Below, piece by piece: positions 50,733 to 59,961 of a stretch of 64,000 nt of DNA (its first letter is position 1; each line of letters starts with the position of its first letter). The notes below the pieces were generated by a model. That model was given only the letters and a program-made list of their open reading frames with translations, ran no database searches and was not told the origin of the DNA. The stretch is from Nocardioides pantholopis (GTDB lineage Bacteria; Actinomycetota; Actinomycetes; Propionibacteriales; Nocardioidaceae), in the NCBI RefSeq assembly GCF_003710085.1, contig NZ_CP033324.1, positions 1,550,001 to 1,614,000 of the forward strand, read 5' to 3'. The position numbers were made by a program, and so were the translations under genes.

Positions 50733-52059
50733 GGGCGGCCTGCTCCAGAACGTCCGAGAGGCAGTGCTCGGGGGAGAAGTCGAACGCGGCCTCCTCCTGG
50801 GCGGCCGGGACCACGAGCTCCGCGACGCCCGGGGCGGCCAGGAACGGGTGGTCCTTCCACTCCGGGTGGCGGCGCAGCAGCTCGACGGCCACCTGGCACT
50901 CCTCGGGCTCGCCGACGCACTCGAACGGCTTGTGGTGCGGCCCGGTGCCGAGCAGGTCCAGGAAGTCGTCGCGCTGGTCCTCGTCGGCGAGCAGGTCGCG
51001 GCCGGCGTAGATCGCCAGCAGCTCGGCGCGCGGCAGGAACGGGGCCAGGGTGAGGAACACGAACCGGCACTTGTCGCAGTGCCCGCACCACTCGGTGCGC
51101 TTGGCGGGGTCGAGGTGGAACGAGCGGTTGCAGCTGGTGAACGCCCGGTGGTACGCCGAGTGGCTCGCGAAGCGGCGCATGATCGCCAGCTCCGAGAGCG
51201 GCCGCAGGAACGAGACGTAGTCGACGGGGACGTCGGCCAGCCGGTCGCGCAGCAGCCGCTCGAACCCCAGGCCCTTCGACCACTGGTGGTTGATCTCCAG
51301 GCCCTGCCAGGTGAGGTTGCCCGCCGAGGAGCTCCGCTCGTTGCTGAACACCACCCGGCCGAAGCCCGCGCGGAGCGCGACCAGGCAGGCGATCAGCGAG
51401 TTCACGGCGGTCACCGGCACGTGCCCGTTGAGCGCGCCGGCCTCGTTGAGGGCACGCAGCCCGGGGTCGAGGACCCGGCGGGCGGTGAGCAGCGGCAGCC
51501 CGGCGACCTCGGCGGTCCGGGTGATCGGGTCGTAGGTGTTGACCGAGAACAGCGTGACGTCCAGGCCGGCGGCGCGCAGGGCCTCGATGGTGACGATGGA
51601 GTCCTTGCCGCCGCCGACCGCGACCAGGGCGCGCCCGAGGTCCGGCTCGTGCCCGGAGCCGGCCAGGTCCCGACCGGACCCGCGGACCTCCGGGCGCAGC
51701 GCGTCGGGCACGTCGTTGCGGTAGGCGAACTCGCCGAGCCCGCCGCGGACGACCTCGGCCAGGAACTCCCGCTCGGCCGGGCCGGCGCCGAGCTCGGAGG
51801 TGTCGATCGCCGGCGGCACGACTGTCTTGTAGTAGCTGAGCCCCGCGACCAGGGAGAGCAGGCGGGCGACCAGCCGGGCGTCGTCGCCGACGGGCCGCGG
51901 GTCGGGGACCTCGGGGAGGACGATCCGCTCGGTGAACCGGTGGCACGCCCCGCCGCCCTCGATCCGGAAGCGCAGCTCGACCTCTCCGCGGTCGGTGAGG
52001 AGGGGCTCCTCGGGGACGAGGACGAGGTCCTCGCGGGGTACGTCGAGCAGGTCCGGCAC
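50719..52059 (-). CDS. MurL-type UDP-MurNAc-L-Ala-L-Glu epimerase
   Basis: Protein of 446 residues that fits the MurL family, which inverts the terminal L-Glu of UDP-MurNAc-L-Ala-L-Glu. It has a PP-loop-like ATP motif, VAVGGGKDSIV, at 146-156, then LFSVNTYDPI, SFLRPLSELAIMRRF, and a Cys cluster WCGHCDKCRF that may bind zinc. MurL activity is ATP-dependent, in line with the loop. TAGGAT 6 bases before the GTG marks a leaderless operon promoter. It is the first gene, followed by the MurD2-type ligase with a 14-bp overlap. Family call from memory. Confidence 0.75.
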   Translation of the reverse strand: MPDLLDVPREDLVLVPEEPLLTDRGEVELRFRIEGGGACHRFTERIVLPEVPDPRPVGDDARLVARLLSLVAGLSYYKTVVPPAIDTSELGAGPAEREFLAEVVRGGLGEFAYRNDVPDALRPEVRGSGRDLAGSGHEPDLGRALVAVGGGKDSIVTIEALRAAGLDVTLFSVNTYDPITRTAEVAGLPLLTARRVLDPGLRALNEAGALNGHVPVTAVNSLIACLVALRAGFGRVVFSNERSSSAGNLTWQGLEINHQWSKGLGFERLLRDRLADVPVDYVSFLRPLSELAIMRRFASHSAYHRAFTSCNRSFHLDPAKRTEWCGHCDKCRFVFLTLAPFLPRAELLAIYAGRDLLADEDQRDDFLDLLGTGPHHKPFECVGEPEECQVAVELLRRHPEWKDHPFLAAPGVAELVVPAAQEEAAFDFSPEHCLSDVLEQAARAVL

Positions 52060-52150
52060 CCCCCCATCCTAGGGAGGCCCCGGGCGGCGCCGGCGACCCG
52101 GAGGCCGCGACGGGGTTTGGCCGGGGCGCCCCACCGGGAACCTGCCTCCC

Positions 52151-53611
52151 ATGACCACCTCCGAGCCCGCCGCGTCGACCACGCCGACCGCGGACGAGCA
52201 CACCCTCAAGCGCACGCTCGGGCCCGGCCTGCTGCTGCTGTTCATCGTCGGCGACATCCTGGGTGCCGGCATCTACGCGGTGACCGGTCAGATGGCGCTG
52301 GAGGTCGGCGGCATCGTGTGGCTGCCGTTCCTCGTGGCGTTCGGCGTCGCGACGCTCACCGCGTTCTCCTACCTGGAGCTGGTCACCAAGCACCCGCAGG
52401 CGGCCGGCGCCGCGCTGTACACGCACAAGGCGTTCGGCATCCACTTCGTCACGTTCCTGGTGGCGTTCGCGGTGATCTCCTCGGGCATCACCAGCGCCTC
52501 GACCGCCGCGAACCTGGTCGGGACCAACCTGCTCGCCGGGCTGGACGGGCTCGGCTGGGACCTGCCGGCGGGGGAGGCCACGATCACCGGCGTCGCGATG
52601 GGATTCATGGTGCTGCTGGCCGGGATCAACCTGCGCGGGGTCGGCGAGAGCGTGAAGTTCAACGTCGTGCTCACGATCATCGAGATGACGGCCCTGGTGA
52701 TCGTGATCGGCATCGGGCTGTACGTGGTCGGCAAGGGCGACGCCGACCTGGGCCGGATCGTGGTCTTCGAGTCCGGCGGCGACCGAGGCCTGTTCCTGGC
52801 CGTCACGGTCGCCACCGCGATCGCGTTCTTCGCGATGATCGGCTTCGAGGACTCGGTGAACATGGTCGAGGAGACCAAGGACCCGGAGAAGGTCTTCCCG
52901 CGGATCATGTTCACCGGCCTCGGGATCGCCGTCGTCTTCTACGTCCTGGTGGCGATCTCGGTGATCGCGGTGATCCCGACCGGCGAGGTGCAGCGGGTCG
53001 CCCAGGGTGAGGGCAAGGTGCTCCTGGAGGTCGTCACCATCGGCGCCCCGGGACTCCCCGTGGACAAGATCTTCCCGTTCCTGACCGTCTTCGCGGTCGC
53101 CAACACGGCGCTGATCAACATGCTGATGGCCAGCCGGCTCCTCTACGGCCTGGCCCGCCAGGACGTGCTGCCGCGCAGCCTCGGCTCGGTGCTGCCGCGG
53201 CGGCGCACTCCGTGGGCGAGCATCGGCTTCTCGACGCTGCTCGCGCTGTGCCTGATCGTCGCTGTCACGTTCCTGTCCGGGACCACTGTCATCGACGCGC
53301 TGTCCGGCACCACCTCGCTGCTGCTGCTGTGCGTGTTCGCGGTCGTCAACGTCTCCTGCCTGGTGCTGCGCCGCGAGTCGGCGCCGGAGCAGGCCTTCCG
53401 CGCCCCCACCTGGGTCCCGGTCGCCGGCGCCCTGACCTGCCTGTTCCTCGTCGGCCCGTGGGCGCGCGACCGCGACGACTGGGTGCAGTACCAGATCGCC
53501 GCCGGGCTGCTCGTGCTCGGCATCGTGCTGTGGCTGCTCACCTGGCTGACGAACCGTGGGGTGCGGGCCAAGAAGACCGGCTTCCGCGACATCGACCACC
53601 TGGGGGAGTGA
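52151..53611 (+). CDS. APC-family amino-acid permease
   Basis: Membrane transporter of 486 residues with 12 to 13 helices. The first helix carries GDILGAGIYAVTGQMA, the conserved substrate-binding Gly segment of the APC fold, and FFAMIGFEDSVNMVEETKDPEK is the helix 6-7 region. It probably imports amino acids or polyamines. The ATG lies 91 bp from the divergent MurL gene; no Shine-Dalgarno is evident. The C-terminus is short and charged. Confidence 0.88.
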   Translation: MTTSEPAASTTPTADEHTLKRTLGPGLLLLFIVGDILGAGIYAVTGQMALEVGGIVWLPFLVAFGVATLTAFSYLELVTKHPQAAGAALYTHKAFGIHFVTFLVAFAVISSGITSASTAANLVGTNLLAGLDGLGWDLPAGEATITGVAMGFMVLLAGINLRGVGESVKFNVVLTIIEMTALVIVIGIGLYVVGKGDADLGRIVVFESGGDRGLFLAVTVATAIAFFAMIGFEDSVNMVEETKDPEKVFPRIMFTGLGIAVVFYVLVAISVIAVIPTGEVQRVAQGEGKVLLEVVTIGAPGLPVDKIFPFLTVFAVANTALINMLMASRLLYGLARQDVLPRSLGSVLPRRRTPWASIGFSTLLALCLIVAVTFLSGTTVIDALSGTTSLLLLCVFAVVNVSCLVLRRESAPEQAFRAPTWVPVAGALTCLFLVGPWARDRDDWVQYQIAAGLLVLGIVLWLLTWLTNRGVRAKKTGFRDIDHLGE

Positions 53612-53694
53612 GCGCGCCCGGCGGCTTCCGCCACGGTGGCCGAGCCGTGGACGCCGAATCGGGGCGGCCCCCCGCACCCGCGTACCCTGGAACG

Positions 53695-55038
53695 GTGAGC
53701 ACCGACGTCCCCTCCCTCTCCGCCCTGCACGCGATGGGTGCCGCGCAGCAGCCGAGCTACCCCGACCGGGCGGCGGTCGACGCGGCCGTGTCCCGCCTGC
53801 GCACCATGCCCCCGCTGGTCTTCGCCGGCGAGTGCGACGAGCTGACCGCCAAGCTCGCGGCCGTCAGCCGCGGCGAGGCGTTCCTGCTCCAGGGCGGCGA
53901 CTGCGCCGAGACGTTCGCCGGCGTCACCGCCGACAACGTCCGCAACAAGCTGCGGGTGCTGCTGCAGATGGCGGTCGTGCTCACGTACGCCGCGTCGGTG
54001 CCGGTGGTCAAGGTCGGCCGCCTCGCCGGCCAGTACGCCAAGCCCCGCTCCAGCGACTCCGAGACCCGCGACGGGGTGACCTTCCCGGCGTACCGCGGCG
54101 ACGCGGTCAACGGCTTCGAGTTCACCGAGGCCGCGCGCACCCCCGACCCGCAGCGGCTGGTCGAGGTCTACCACTCCTCGGCCTCCACGCTGAACCTGGT
54201 GCGGGCGTTCACCACCGGCGGCTACGCCGACCTGCGCCAGGTGCACACCTGGAACACCGACTTCGTACGCAGCTCCCCGTTCGGCCAGCAGTACGAGGCG
54301 ATCGCGAACGAGATCGAGCGGGCGCTGACCTTCATGCAGGCGATCGGCGCCGACCCCGACGAGTTCCACCGCGTCGACTTCTACTCCAGCCACGAGGCGC
54401 TGGTGCTGGAGTACGAGCACGCGATGACCCGCATCGACTCCCGCACGGCCGAGCCGTACGACGTCTCCGGCCACTTCGTGTGGATCGGCGAGCGCACCCG
54501 CCAGCTCGACGGCGCCCACGTGGAGCTGCTGCGCCACATCCGCAACCCGATCGGCGTCAAGCTCGGGCCGTCCACGTCCCCCGACGACGCGCTCGCGCTG
54601 GCCGCCCGGCTGAACCCGGACAACATCCCGGGCCGGCTGACCTTCGTGACCCGCTTCGGCGCCCAGAAGATCCGCGACGGGCTGCCGCAGCTGGTCGAGA
54701 AGGTCACCGCCGAGGGCGTCAACGTCGCCTGGGTCTGCGACCCGATGCACGGCAACACCTTCGAGGCCAGCTCGGGCTACAAGACCCGCCGGTTCGGCGA
54801 CGTCATCGAGGAGGTCCAGGGCTTCTTCGACGTGCACCGCTCGCTCGGCACCTGGCCCGGCGGCCTGCACGTCGAGCTCACCGGTGACGACGTCACCGAG
54901 TGCGTCGGCGGCGGCGAGGACCTCGCCGAGATCGACCTCGGCAACCGCTACGAGTCGGTCTGCGACCCGCGCCTGAACCGGGTCCAGTCCCTCGAGCTGG
55001 CGTTCCTGGTCGCGGAGATGCTGCGCAAGGTCGCATGA
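53695..55038 (+). CDS. aroG: Class II 3-deoxy-7-phosphoheptulonate synthase
   Basis: First enzyme of the shikimate pathway, plant/mycobacterial class II, 447 residues. Conserved segments: [52 protein letters not shown]-like [12 protein letters not shown] and [17 protein letters not shown], giving the metal-binding Cys, His, Glu and Asp. TACCCT 6 bases before GTG 53695 fixes the start. Its ATGA overlap with the next gene indicates one operon. A non-homologous class I enzyme is encoded 5 kb downstream. Confidence 0.95.
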   Translation: MSTDVPSLSALHAMGAAQQPSYPDRAAVDAAVSRLRTMPPLVFAGECDELTAKLAAVSRGEAFLLQGGDCAETFAGVTADNVRNKLRVLLQMAVVLTYAASVPVVKVGRLAGQYAKPRSSDSETRDGVTFPAYRGDAVNGFEFTEAARTPDPQRLVEVYHSSASTLNLVRAFTTGGYADLRQVHTWNTDFVRSSPFGQQYEAIANEIERALTFMQAIGADPDEFHRVDFYSSHEALVLEYEHAMTRIDSRTAEPYDVSGHFVWIGERTRQLDGAHVELLRHIRNPIGVKLGPSTSPDDALALAARLNPDNIPGRLTFVTRFGAQKIRDGLPQLVEKVTAEGVNVAWVCDPMHGNTFEASSGYKTRRFGDVIEEVQGFFDVHRSLGTWPGGLHVELTGDDVTECVGGGEDLAEIDLGNRYESVCDPRLNRVQSLELAFLVAEMLRKVA

Positions 55039-56027
55039 TCGACCTCCGCTCGGACACCGTCACCCGCCCGACCGAGGCGATGCGCGCCGCGATGGTGCGC
55101 GCCGACGTCGGCGACGACGTGTACGGCGAGGACCCCACGGTCCGCGCGCTGGAGGAGCGGGTCGCTGACCTCTTCGGTCACGAGGCGGCGCTGTTCACGC
55201 CGACCGGGTCGATGGCCAACGTGCTGGCCGTCGCCGCGGTGGTCGAGCCCGGCCAGGAGGTGCTCTGCGAGTCGAGGGCGCACATCGCGCGCGCCGAGCT
55301 CGGCGCGCACGCCGCGGTGAGCGGCCTGACGATGCGCACCTGGATCTCCGAGCGCGGTCAGGTCGACATGGCGATGATCCGTCGCCTGTTCGCGCCCGAC
55401 CTGGGCCCGTTCTTCGTGCCGACCGCGGCGATCTCGGTGGAGAACAGCCACAACTTCGCCGGCGGCGCGGTGCTGCCGCTGGCGGACCTGCTGGACCTGC
55501 GCGAGTTCGCGACCGAGGTCGGGACGGCGGTCCACATCGACGGGGCCCGGATCTGGAACGCGCACATCGCCACCGGCACCCCGCTGCGCGAGTACGGTGC
55601 GATCGCGGACGTGCTCGCGGTCTGCCTGTCCAAGGGCCTCGGCGCCCCGGTCGGGTCGCTGGTCGTGGGCTCCGCCGACGCCATCGCCTCGTCCCGGGTG
55701 CGCCGCAAGCGGCTCGGCGGCGGGATGCGCCAGACCGGCATCCTCGCCGCGGCCGGGCTGTACGCGCTCGACCACCACCTCGAGCGGCTGGCCGAGGACC
55801 ACGAGCACGCCCGGCTGCTCGCCGAGGCGTGCGGCGCCGACCCCGCCACGGTCGAGACCAACATCGTCGTCGTGGACCGGCCGGACGCGGCGCAGGTCGT
55901 CGAGAAGGCTCGCGCCGAGGGGGTCCTGGTCTCCACCGTCGGGGCCACCGCACTGCGGCTGGTGACCCACCTCGACGTGTCCCGGGTCGACGTGGAGCGG
56001 GCCGCGGCCGTGCTCGCCCGCTGCTGA
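55035..56027 (+). CDS. Low-specificity L-threonine aldolase/beta-eliminating lyase family
   Basis: PLP enzyme of fold type I, 330 residues: [17 protein letters not shown] at the N-terminus, [18 protein letters not shown], an [10 protein letters not shown] aspartate strand, and the PLP lysine in [16 protein letters not shown]. It should split threonine or allo-threonine to glycine and acetaldehyde. Start overlaps the DAHP synthase stop, an unusual pairing of shikimate entry with amino-acid breakdown. Confidence 0.9.
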   Translation: MIDLRSDTVTRPTEAMRAAMVRADVGDDVYGEDPTVRALEERVADLFGHEAALFTPTGSMANVLAVAAVVEPGQEVLCESRAHIARAELGAHAAVSGLTMRTWISERGQVDMAMIRRLFAPDLGPFFVPTAAISVENSHNFAGGAVLPLADLLDLREFATEVGTAVHIDGARIWNAHIATGTPLREYGAIADVLAVCLSKGLGAPVGSLVVGSADAIASSRVRRKRLGGGMRQTGILAAAGLYALDHHLERLAEDHEHARLLAEACGADPATVETNIVVVDRPDAAQVVEKARAEGVLVSTVGATALRLVTHLDVSRVDVERAAAVLARC

Positions 56028-56200
56028 CCAGGTCCACGAGTGGGCTGACCTGCGGTGGGTGTTCGGCACCCGGTACACCCCGGTGACACGCACGGTGGTT
56101 CGTGCGATCCTCGCCTCGTGCCCAGCGTTCCTCCCCGCCCGCGCCGGCTGACCGTCGCCCACGGTCGTTTCGACGGAGCCTGCGCCAGCGTGAGCCGGCG

Positions 56201-57055
56201 ATGAGCATGCGGTTCAACCCGCCGCCGAACTGGCCGGTCCCGCCCGCGGGGTGGACGCCGCCGCCGGGCTGGCGGCCCGATCCGTCGTGGGGTCCCGCGC
56301 CGCCCGGGTGGCAGCTGTGGGTCACGGGCCCGACCGCGTTCGCCGCTCCGGCATATCCGGCACCTCCCTTGACTGCGGGGACGGCGGGGACCCCGTGGAC
56401 GGCGACCCAGCAGTCCCGCAGCCGCGGCACGGCGATGGTCGCGGTGGCGGCCGGGTCCTGCGGGCTGGCGGGGTTCGTGCCGCCGCTCTGGGCGGCCCGG
56501 CAGCGCCCGCACGACGCCGCGTTCCGCCGGCGGATGTACGCCGTGGCAGGCGGTCTGCTCGCGCTGACGGTCACGGCGATGACAGTGGCCTCGATCGCCG
56601 AGGAGGACGCCACGGGCGTCGGAGTCGGGCTGTCCGGTGACCTCAGCGGGATGCTGATGTTCCTGAACCTGGTCCTCGCGATCACGGTCGCGGTGCTGGT
56701 GCGCAAGGCCGACGTCGGCGCGGAGCTGCCCGGGGTCGCCGAGGAGCTGGCGAGGCGCCGGCTGCGCGAGCAGTACCGGCAGCTCGCCACCGGCGACCCG
56801 GCGCTCGGGCGCAGCATGCGGATCGGCCGGCCGGACCTGCCCCGCCACCTGGACGACGGGGGCCTGGTGGACCTGAACGCGATCCCGGAGGACCGGCTCG
56901 GGCCGCTCGCCGGGCTCTCGGCCGAGGAGGCGGGCCGCGTCGCCGACGCCCGACGGCAGCTGGGCCGGTTCACGAGCCTCGAGGAGGTCGCCGTCTACGC
57001 CGACCTGCCCGAGACCACCATGACGTCGCTGCGCGAGCGGGCGATCGTCTTCTGA
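56201..57055 (+). CDS. Membrane protein with Trp/Pro repeats and a C-terminal HhH domain
   Basis: Protein of 284 residues. The N-terminal 40 residues hold repeated Pro-Pro-x-Gly-Trp units ([19 protein letters not shown]) like DUF2510 segments. Three membrane helices follow (about 80-165), and the last 65 residues are a helix-hairpin-helix domain ([19 protein letters not shown], then [14 protein letters not shown]) of ComEA type. DNA binding at the membrane is possible but unproved. The 173-bp gap upstream shows nothing recognisable. The stop codon begins an 18-bp tandem duplication. Confidence 0.75.
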   Translation: MSMRFNPPPNWPVPPAGWTPPPGWRPDPSWGPAPPGWQLWVTGPTAFAAPAYPAPPLTAGTAGTPWTATQQSRSRGTAMVAVAAGSCGLAGFVPPLWAARQRPHDAAFRRRMYAVAGGLLALTVTAMTVASIAEEDATGVGVGLSGDLSGMLMFLNLVLAITVAVLVRKADVGAELPGVAEELARRRLREQYRQLATGDPALGRSMRIGRPDLPRHLDDGGLVDLNAIPEDRLGPLAGLSAEEAGRVADARRQLGRFTSLEEVAVYADLPETTMTSLRERAIVF

Positions 57056-57088
57056 CGGCCCGGCTCGGCCTGACGGCCCGGCTCGGCC
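57053..57088. repeat. 18-bp tandem duplication containing a stop codon
   Basis: TGACGGCCCGGCTCGGCC occurs twice back to back, the first copy starting with the TGA stop of the HhH gene; a third partial copy (TGACGG) follows. It lies between two convergent genes. Confidence 0.88.
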
Positions 57089-57106
57089 TGACGGTGGAGG
57101 GTCGCC

Positions 57107-58657
57107 TCAGCGCGCGGCGACCCGGTCGCGCAGCTCCCGGGCGAGCCGCTCGGCCTCCGCGGGCGTGGCGACCTCGACCATCGAGAAGCCGAGCGAGCCG
57201 TCCTGCTCCTGCCAGCCCTTGTTCGCCAGGTCGGCGACCGCGCTGCGCGGGACGACCGTGACGAAGCCGCGCAGGCTGGTGCGCCCCAGCTGCGGCACGA
57301 ACTCCTGCCCGATCCACTGGTTGATCTCGGTGGAGTAGGCGCCGACCGCCTCGCTGGAGTCGACGATGACAGTGCTCAGGCCGTGGGTGCGGATCAGCTC
57401 CAGCTGCTTGCCGAGCGCCGGCTTGACCGCGTCGTCGGCGTGCCGCAGCCAGCGCACGACCACCGCGTCCAGGGCCGGGACGTGGGAGACGGTGACCGCC
57501 CCCTCCACCTCGAGCGCGACGCCGCCCTCCGGGCCGGTCTCGTGCACGACGACCTCCCGGCGCGGCACCTCGAAGCGGCCGGCGATCGAGCCGAGGTCGC
57601 CGGCCAGGCCGGCCAGCTCGCGAGCCGCGTGCCGGGTCCGGGTCAGCTCCTCCAGAGCCAGGGCGGTCGCGGAGGCGACCGCGCTGACCGTCTCGGCGAT
57701 CGCCCGGCTGCCGTCGGCGGCCTCGTCGAGGCTCCGGCTCATCTCGGCGGTGGTGGCGCTCTGCTCCTCGACCGCGCTGGCGATGGTGCCCTGGTAGACC
57801 GAGAAGCGCTCGATGACGCCGCGGGTGCGCTCGATGGAGGAGATCGCCTCCCGGGTGCCCCGCTGCAGGGTCTGGACCCGCGAGGTGATGTCCTCGGTGG
57901 CGCGCGCGGTCTCCTGGGCCAGGGTCTTCACCTCGCCCGCGACGACCGCGAACCCTCGGCCGGCCTCGCCGGCCCGGGACGCCTCGATGGTGGCGTTCAG
58001 CGCCAGCAGGTTCGTCTGCTCGGCGATGGCGGTGATCAGGCGGACGACGTTGCCGATCTCCTCGCTGGCGGTCCCCAGCTCGGCCATCACCCCGGTCGTC
58101 TCCCCGGCCATGGTCACCGCCTGCCCGGCGACGTCGACCGCCTCGGTGACCGTCCGGGCGATCTCGGAGACCGAGTCGCGCAGCTCCGCTGCGCCGGTCG
58201 AGACGACAGTGACGCCGTGGGAGACAGTGCCCGCCGCGGCGCTCACCGCCGCCGCGCGCTCCGAGGTCTCCGCGAAGGCGGTGGTCATCGACTCCGCCGC
58301 GGCGGCCACGGCGTCCGCGGTGCCGTGCAGCGCCGCCGAGGAGTCGACGACGTCGCGCATCGCCGTGCGGGTGCGCGCGCCCGCGTCGGCGACGGCACGC
58401 AGGAGCGGGTCGGCGGCGGCCTCCGGGGCCGCCGACAGGTCGCCGCGAGCCAGCCGGCGGGCGTGCTCGGCCGCCGCTGCCAGAGGACCGGCGACGGCGG
58501 TCCGCACCGCCACGGCGGCCAGCACCGTCAGCAGCGCGGCGAGCAGCAGCGCGAGCCGGGGGCCGGTGGCGTCCAGGCCCAGCGCCGCGACGAGCAGCTG
58601 GAGCAGCGCGGCCGTCCCGAGCAGCGGAGTCAGGCGCGCGGGCGACAGCAGGTGCAT
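57107..58657 (-). CDS. Methyl-accepting chemotaxis-like protein with C-terminal STAS-like domain
   Basis: Protein of 516 residues. Two membrane helices with almost no loop ([36 protein letters not shown]) lead to a HAMP-like stretch and the MCP signalling domain (about 95-365), whose tip is [20 protein letters not shown]-type. After a linker, the last 125 residues (about 385-516) read like a SpoIIAA/STAS-type fold: [40 protein letters not shown]. There is no extracellular sensor and no che gene nearby. ATG 58657 is followed at once by helix 1. Confidence 0.83.
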   Translation of the reverse strand: MHLLSPARLTPLLGTAALLQLLVAALGLDATGPRLALLLAALLTVLAAVAVRTAVAGPLAAAAEHARRLARGDLSAAPEAAADPLLRAVADAGARTRTAMRDVVDSSAALHGTADAVAAAAESMTTAFAETSERAAAVSAAAGTVSHGVTVVSTGAAELRDSVSEIARTVTEAVDVAGQAVTMAGETTGVMAELGTASEEIGNVVRLITAIAEQTNLLALNATIEASRAGEAGRGFAVVAGEVKTLAQETARATEDITSRVQTLQRGTREAISSIERTRGVIERFSVYQGTIASAVEEQSATTAEMSRSLDEAADGSRAIAETVSAVASATALALEELTRTRHAARELAGLAGDLGSIAGRFEVPRREVVVHETGPEGGVALEVEGAVTVSHVPALDAVVVRWLRHADDAVKPALGKQLELIRTHGLSTVIVDSSEAVGAYSTEINQWIGQEFVPQLGRTSLRGFVTVVPRSAVADLANKGWQEQDGSLGFSMVEVATPAEAERLARELRDRVAAR

Positions 58658-58775
58658 GGGGGTGGTCCGTCCCGTTCCTCGGCGAGCCCGCTGACGGCGC
58701 GGGCTGCCACAGGATCGGCAGCGGCGCGGACGACCTGAGCGCAAACGGCCGCCCTGCGGTGCCGGCCCCGGGCGG

Positions 58776-59879
58776 TCAGGGGAGTGGTACGCCGACCAGC
58801 GTGACGTCGCTGAGCGCTGTGAAGTCGCGCCGCGCCCGGCCCTGGCCCGGGGCGCTGACCTCGACCAGGCGCAGCGTGACAGTGGTCGTGGTCACCGGGT
58901 CGACCTCGGTGGCCTGCATCGTGCGGATCTCCTCGAGCTCCTGGGGGACCACGGTCCCGTCGTCGAAGACCCACTCGACCGCGCCGACCCGCCGGTTGCC
59001 GGCGTACCAGTCGAGGGCGCGGGGGCCGGAGCCGACGGTCTTGGCGTAGCCGTTGATCAGGCCCACGGTGCTGATCTCGGTGGGCCCGTCGAGGGTGAAG
59101 ACGATCTCGGTGCCGCTGCCGTCGCCGGGCATCCGCCAGCAGGTGGTCTCGACCCCGTCGAGCAGGTTGCCGGCCTCGTAGCGGGTCACGTTGCCCTCGG
59201 TGTCGGTGCTCGCCGGCGCGGTCACCGGCGCACTGACCGCCGCGAGCCGGGCCAGGTCCGCGGGCTCCTCCGGCTTCGCGGGCTCGGCGGCCGGCGTGGT
59301 CGGGGAGACCGGCGCCGAGGCGGGCGGCTCCGGCTGCGGGGTCGGGGCCGTGGTGGCCGCGGCCTCCTCGGTCGGCTCCTCGCCGCCGGAGAGCAGCAGC
59401 GCGCCGCCCAGGCCCGCGACCAGCAGCAGCACCAGCGGCACCGCCAGCCAGGGCAGCCAGCTCCGGGACCGGTGGGCCGGCTCGCTCGGAGCGGGAGCGC
59501 CGGTGCTCCCGGTCAGGTGCGGCGCGTCGTCGGCGAAGAGCGGGTAGCGGGCCGCCGACGGGGGCGGAGGCAGCACGGGCGGCGGCGGAAGCGACGGCGA
59601 GGCCGTCGGTGGGCCAGCCGGGGGGCCGGTGGGTGGGGCGGTCGGTGGGGCCGGCGGCCGGCCGGCGGGGATCGGCGGCAGCGCGCGCACGACGGTGTCG
59701 GTGCGCGGGTCCGGCGGCTCGAGCGGGGGAGCCGACGGCGGGGCGGCCGGCGCCTGGCCGGGGTCGCCGAGGGGCCCGCCGGCGACCGGGCGCCCACACT
59801 GGGCGCAGTACCGGCCGGCGCCGAGCTCGGACCCGCACCCCTGGCAGTTCCTGTCGCCGTGTCCCGCCGCGTGCTGCAT
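58776..59879 (-). CDS. Zinc-ribbon membrane protein with C-terminal glycan-binding-like (discoidin) domain
   Basis: Protein of 367 residues in four parts: a zinc ribbon ([18 protein letters not shown]), a long Pro/Ala-rich cytoplasmic segment, one membrane helix ([19 protein letters not shown], about 150-170), and an extracellular beta domain (about 235-367) with [19 protein letters not shown] and [15 protein letters not shown], as in NADase-type glycan-binding/discoidin domains. It may bind cell-wall or surface sugars. AGGGAGCAGC precedes the ATG. Function unknown. Confidence 0.78.
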   Translation of the reverse strand: MQHAAGHGDRNCQGCGSELGAGRYCAQCGRPVAGGPLGDPGQAPAAPPSAPPLEPPDPRTDTVVRALPPIPAGRPPAPPTAPPTGPPAGPPTASPSLPPPPVLPPPPSAARYPLFADDAPHLTGSTGAPAPSEPAHRSRSWLPWLAVPLVLLLVAGLGGALLLSGGEEPTEEAAATTAPTPQPEPPASAPVSPTTPAAEPAKPEEPADLARLAAVSAPVTAPASTDTEGNVTRYEAGNLLDGVETTCWRMPGDGSGTEIVFTLDGPTEISTVGLINGYAKTVGSGPRALDWYAGNRRVGAVEWVFDDGTVVPQELEEIRTMQATEVDPVTTTTVTLRLVEVSAPGQGRARRDFTALSDVTLVGVPLP

Positions 59880-59961
59880 GCTGCTCCCTCGTTGCTCTGC
59901 GACGCACAGGGTAGGCGATGCCCACCCCGGCGGCGACGACCGGCGCCGCCGCGGAGCCCGG

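Noticed and set aside
52069-52272. A small minus-strand gene overlapping the permease start
   Set aside because: Composition is Arg/Pro-rich, with no ribosome site and antisense to the permease N-terminus.
53212-55038. Longer class II DAHP synthase from upstream starts
   Set aside because: Codons before GTG 53695 overlap the permease gene in another frame, and TACCCT at the leaderless distance marks 53695.
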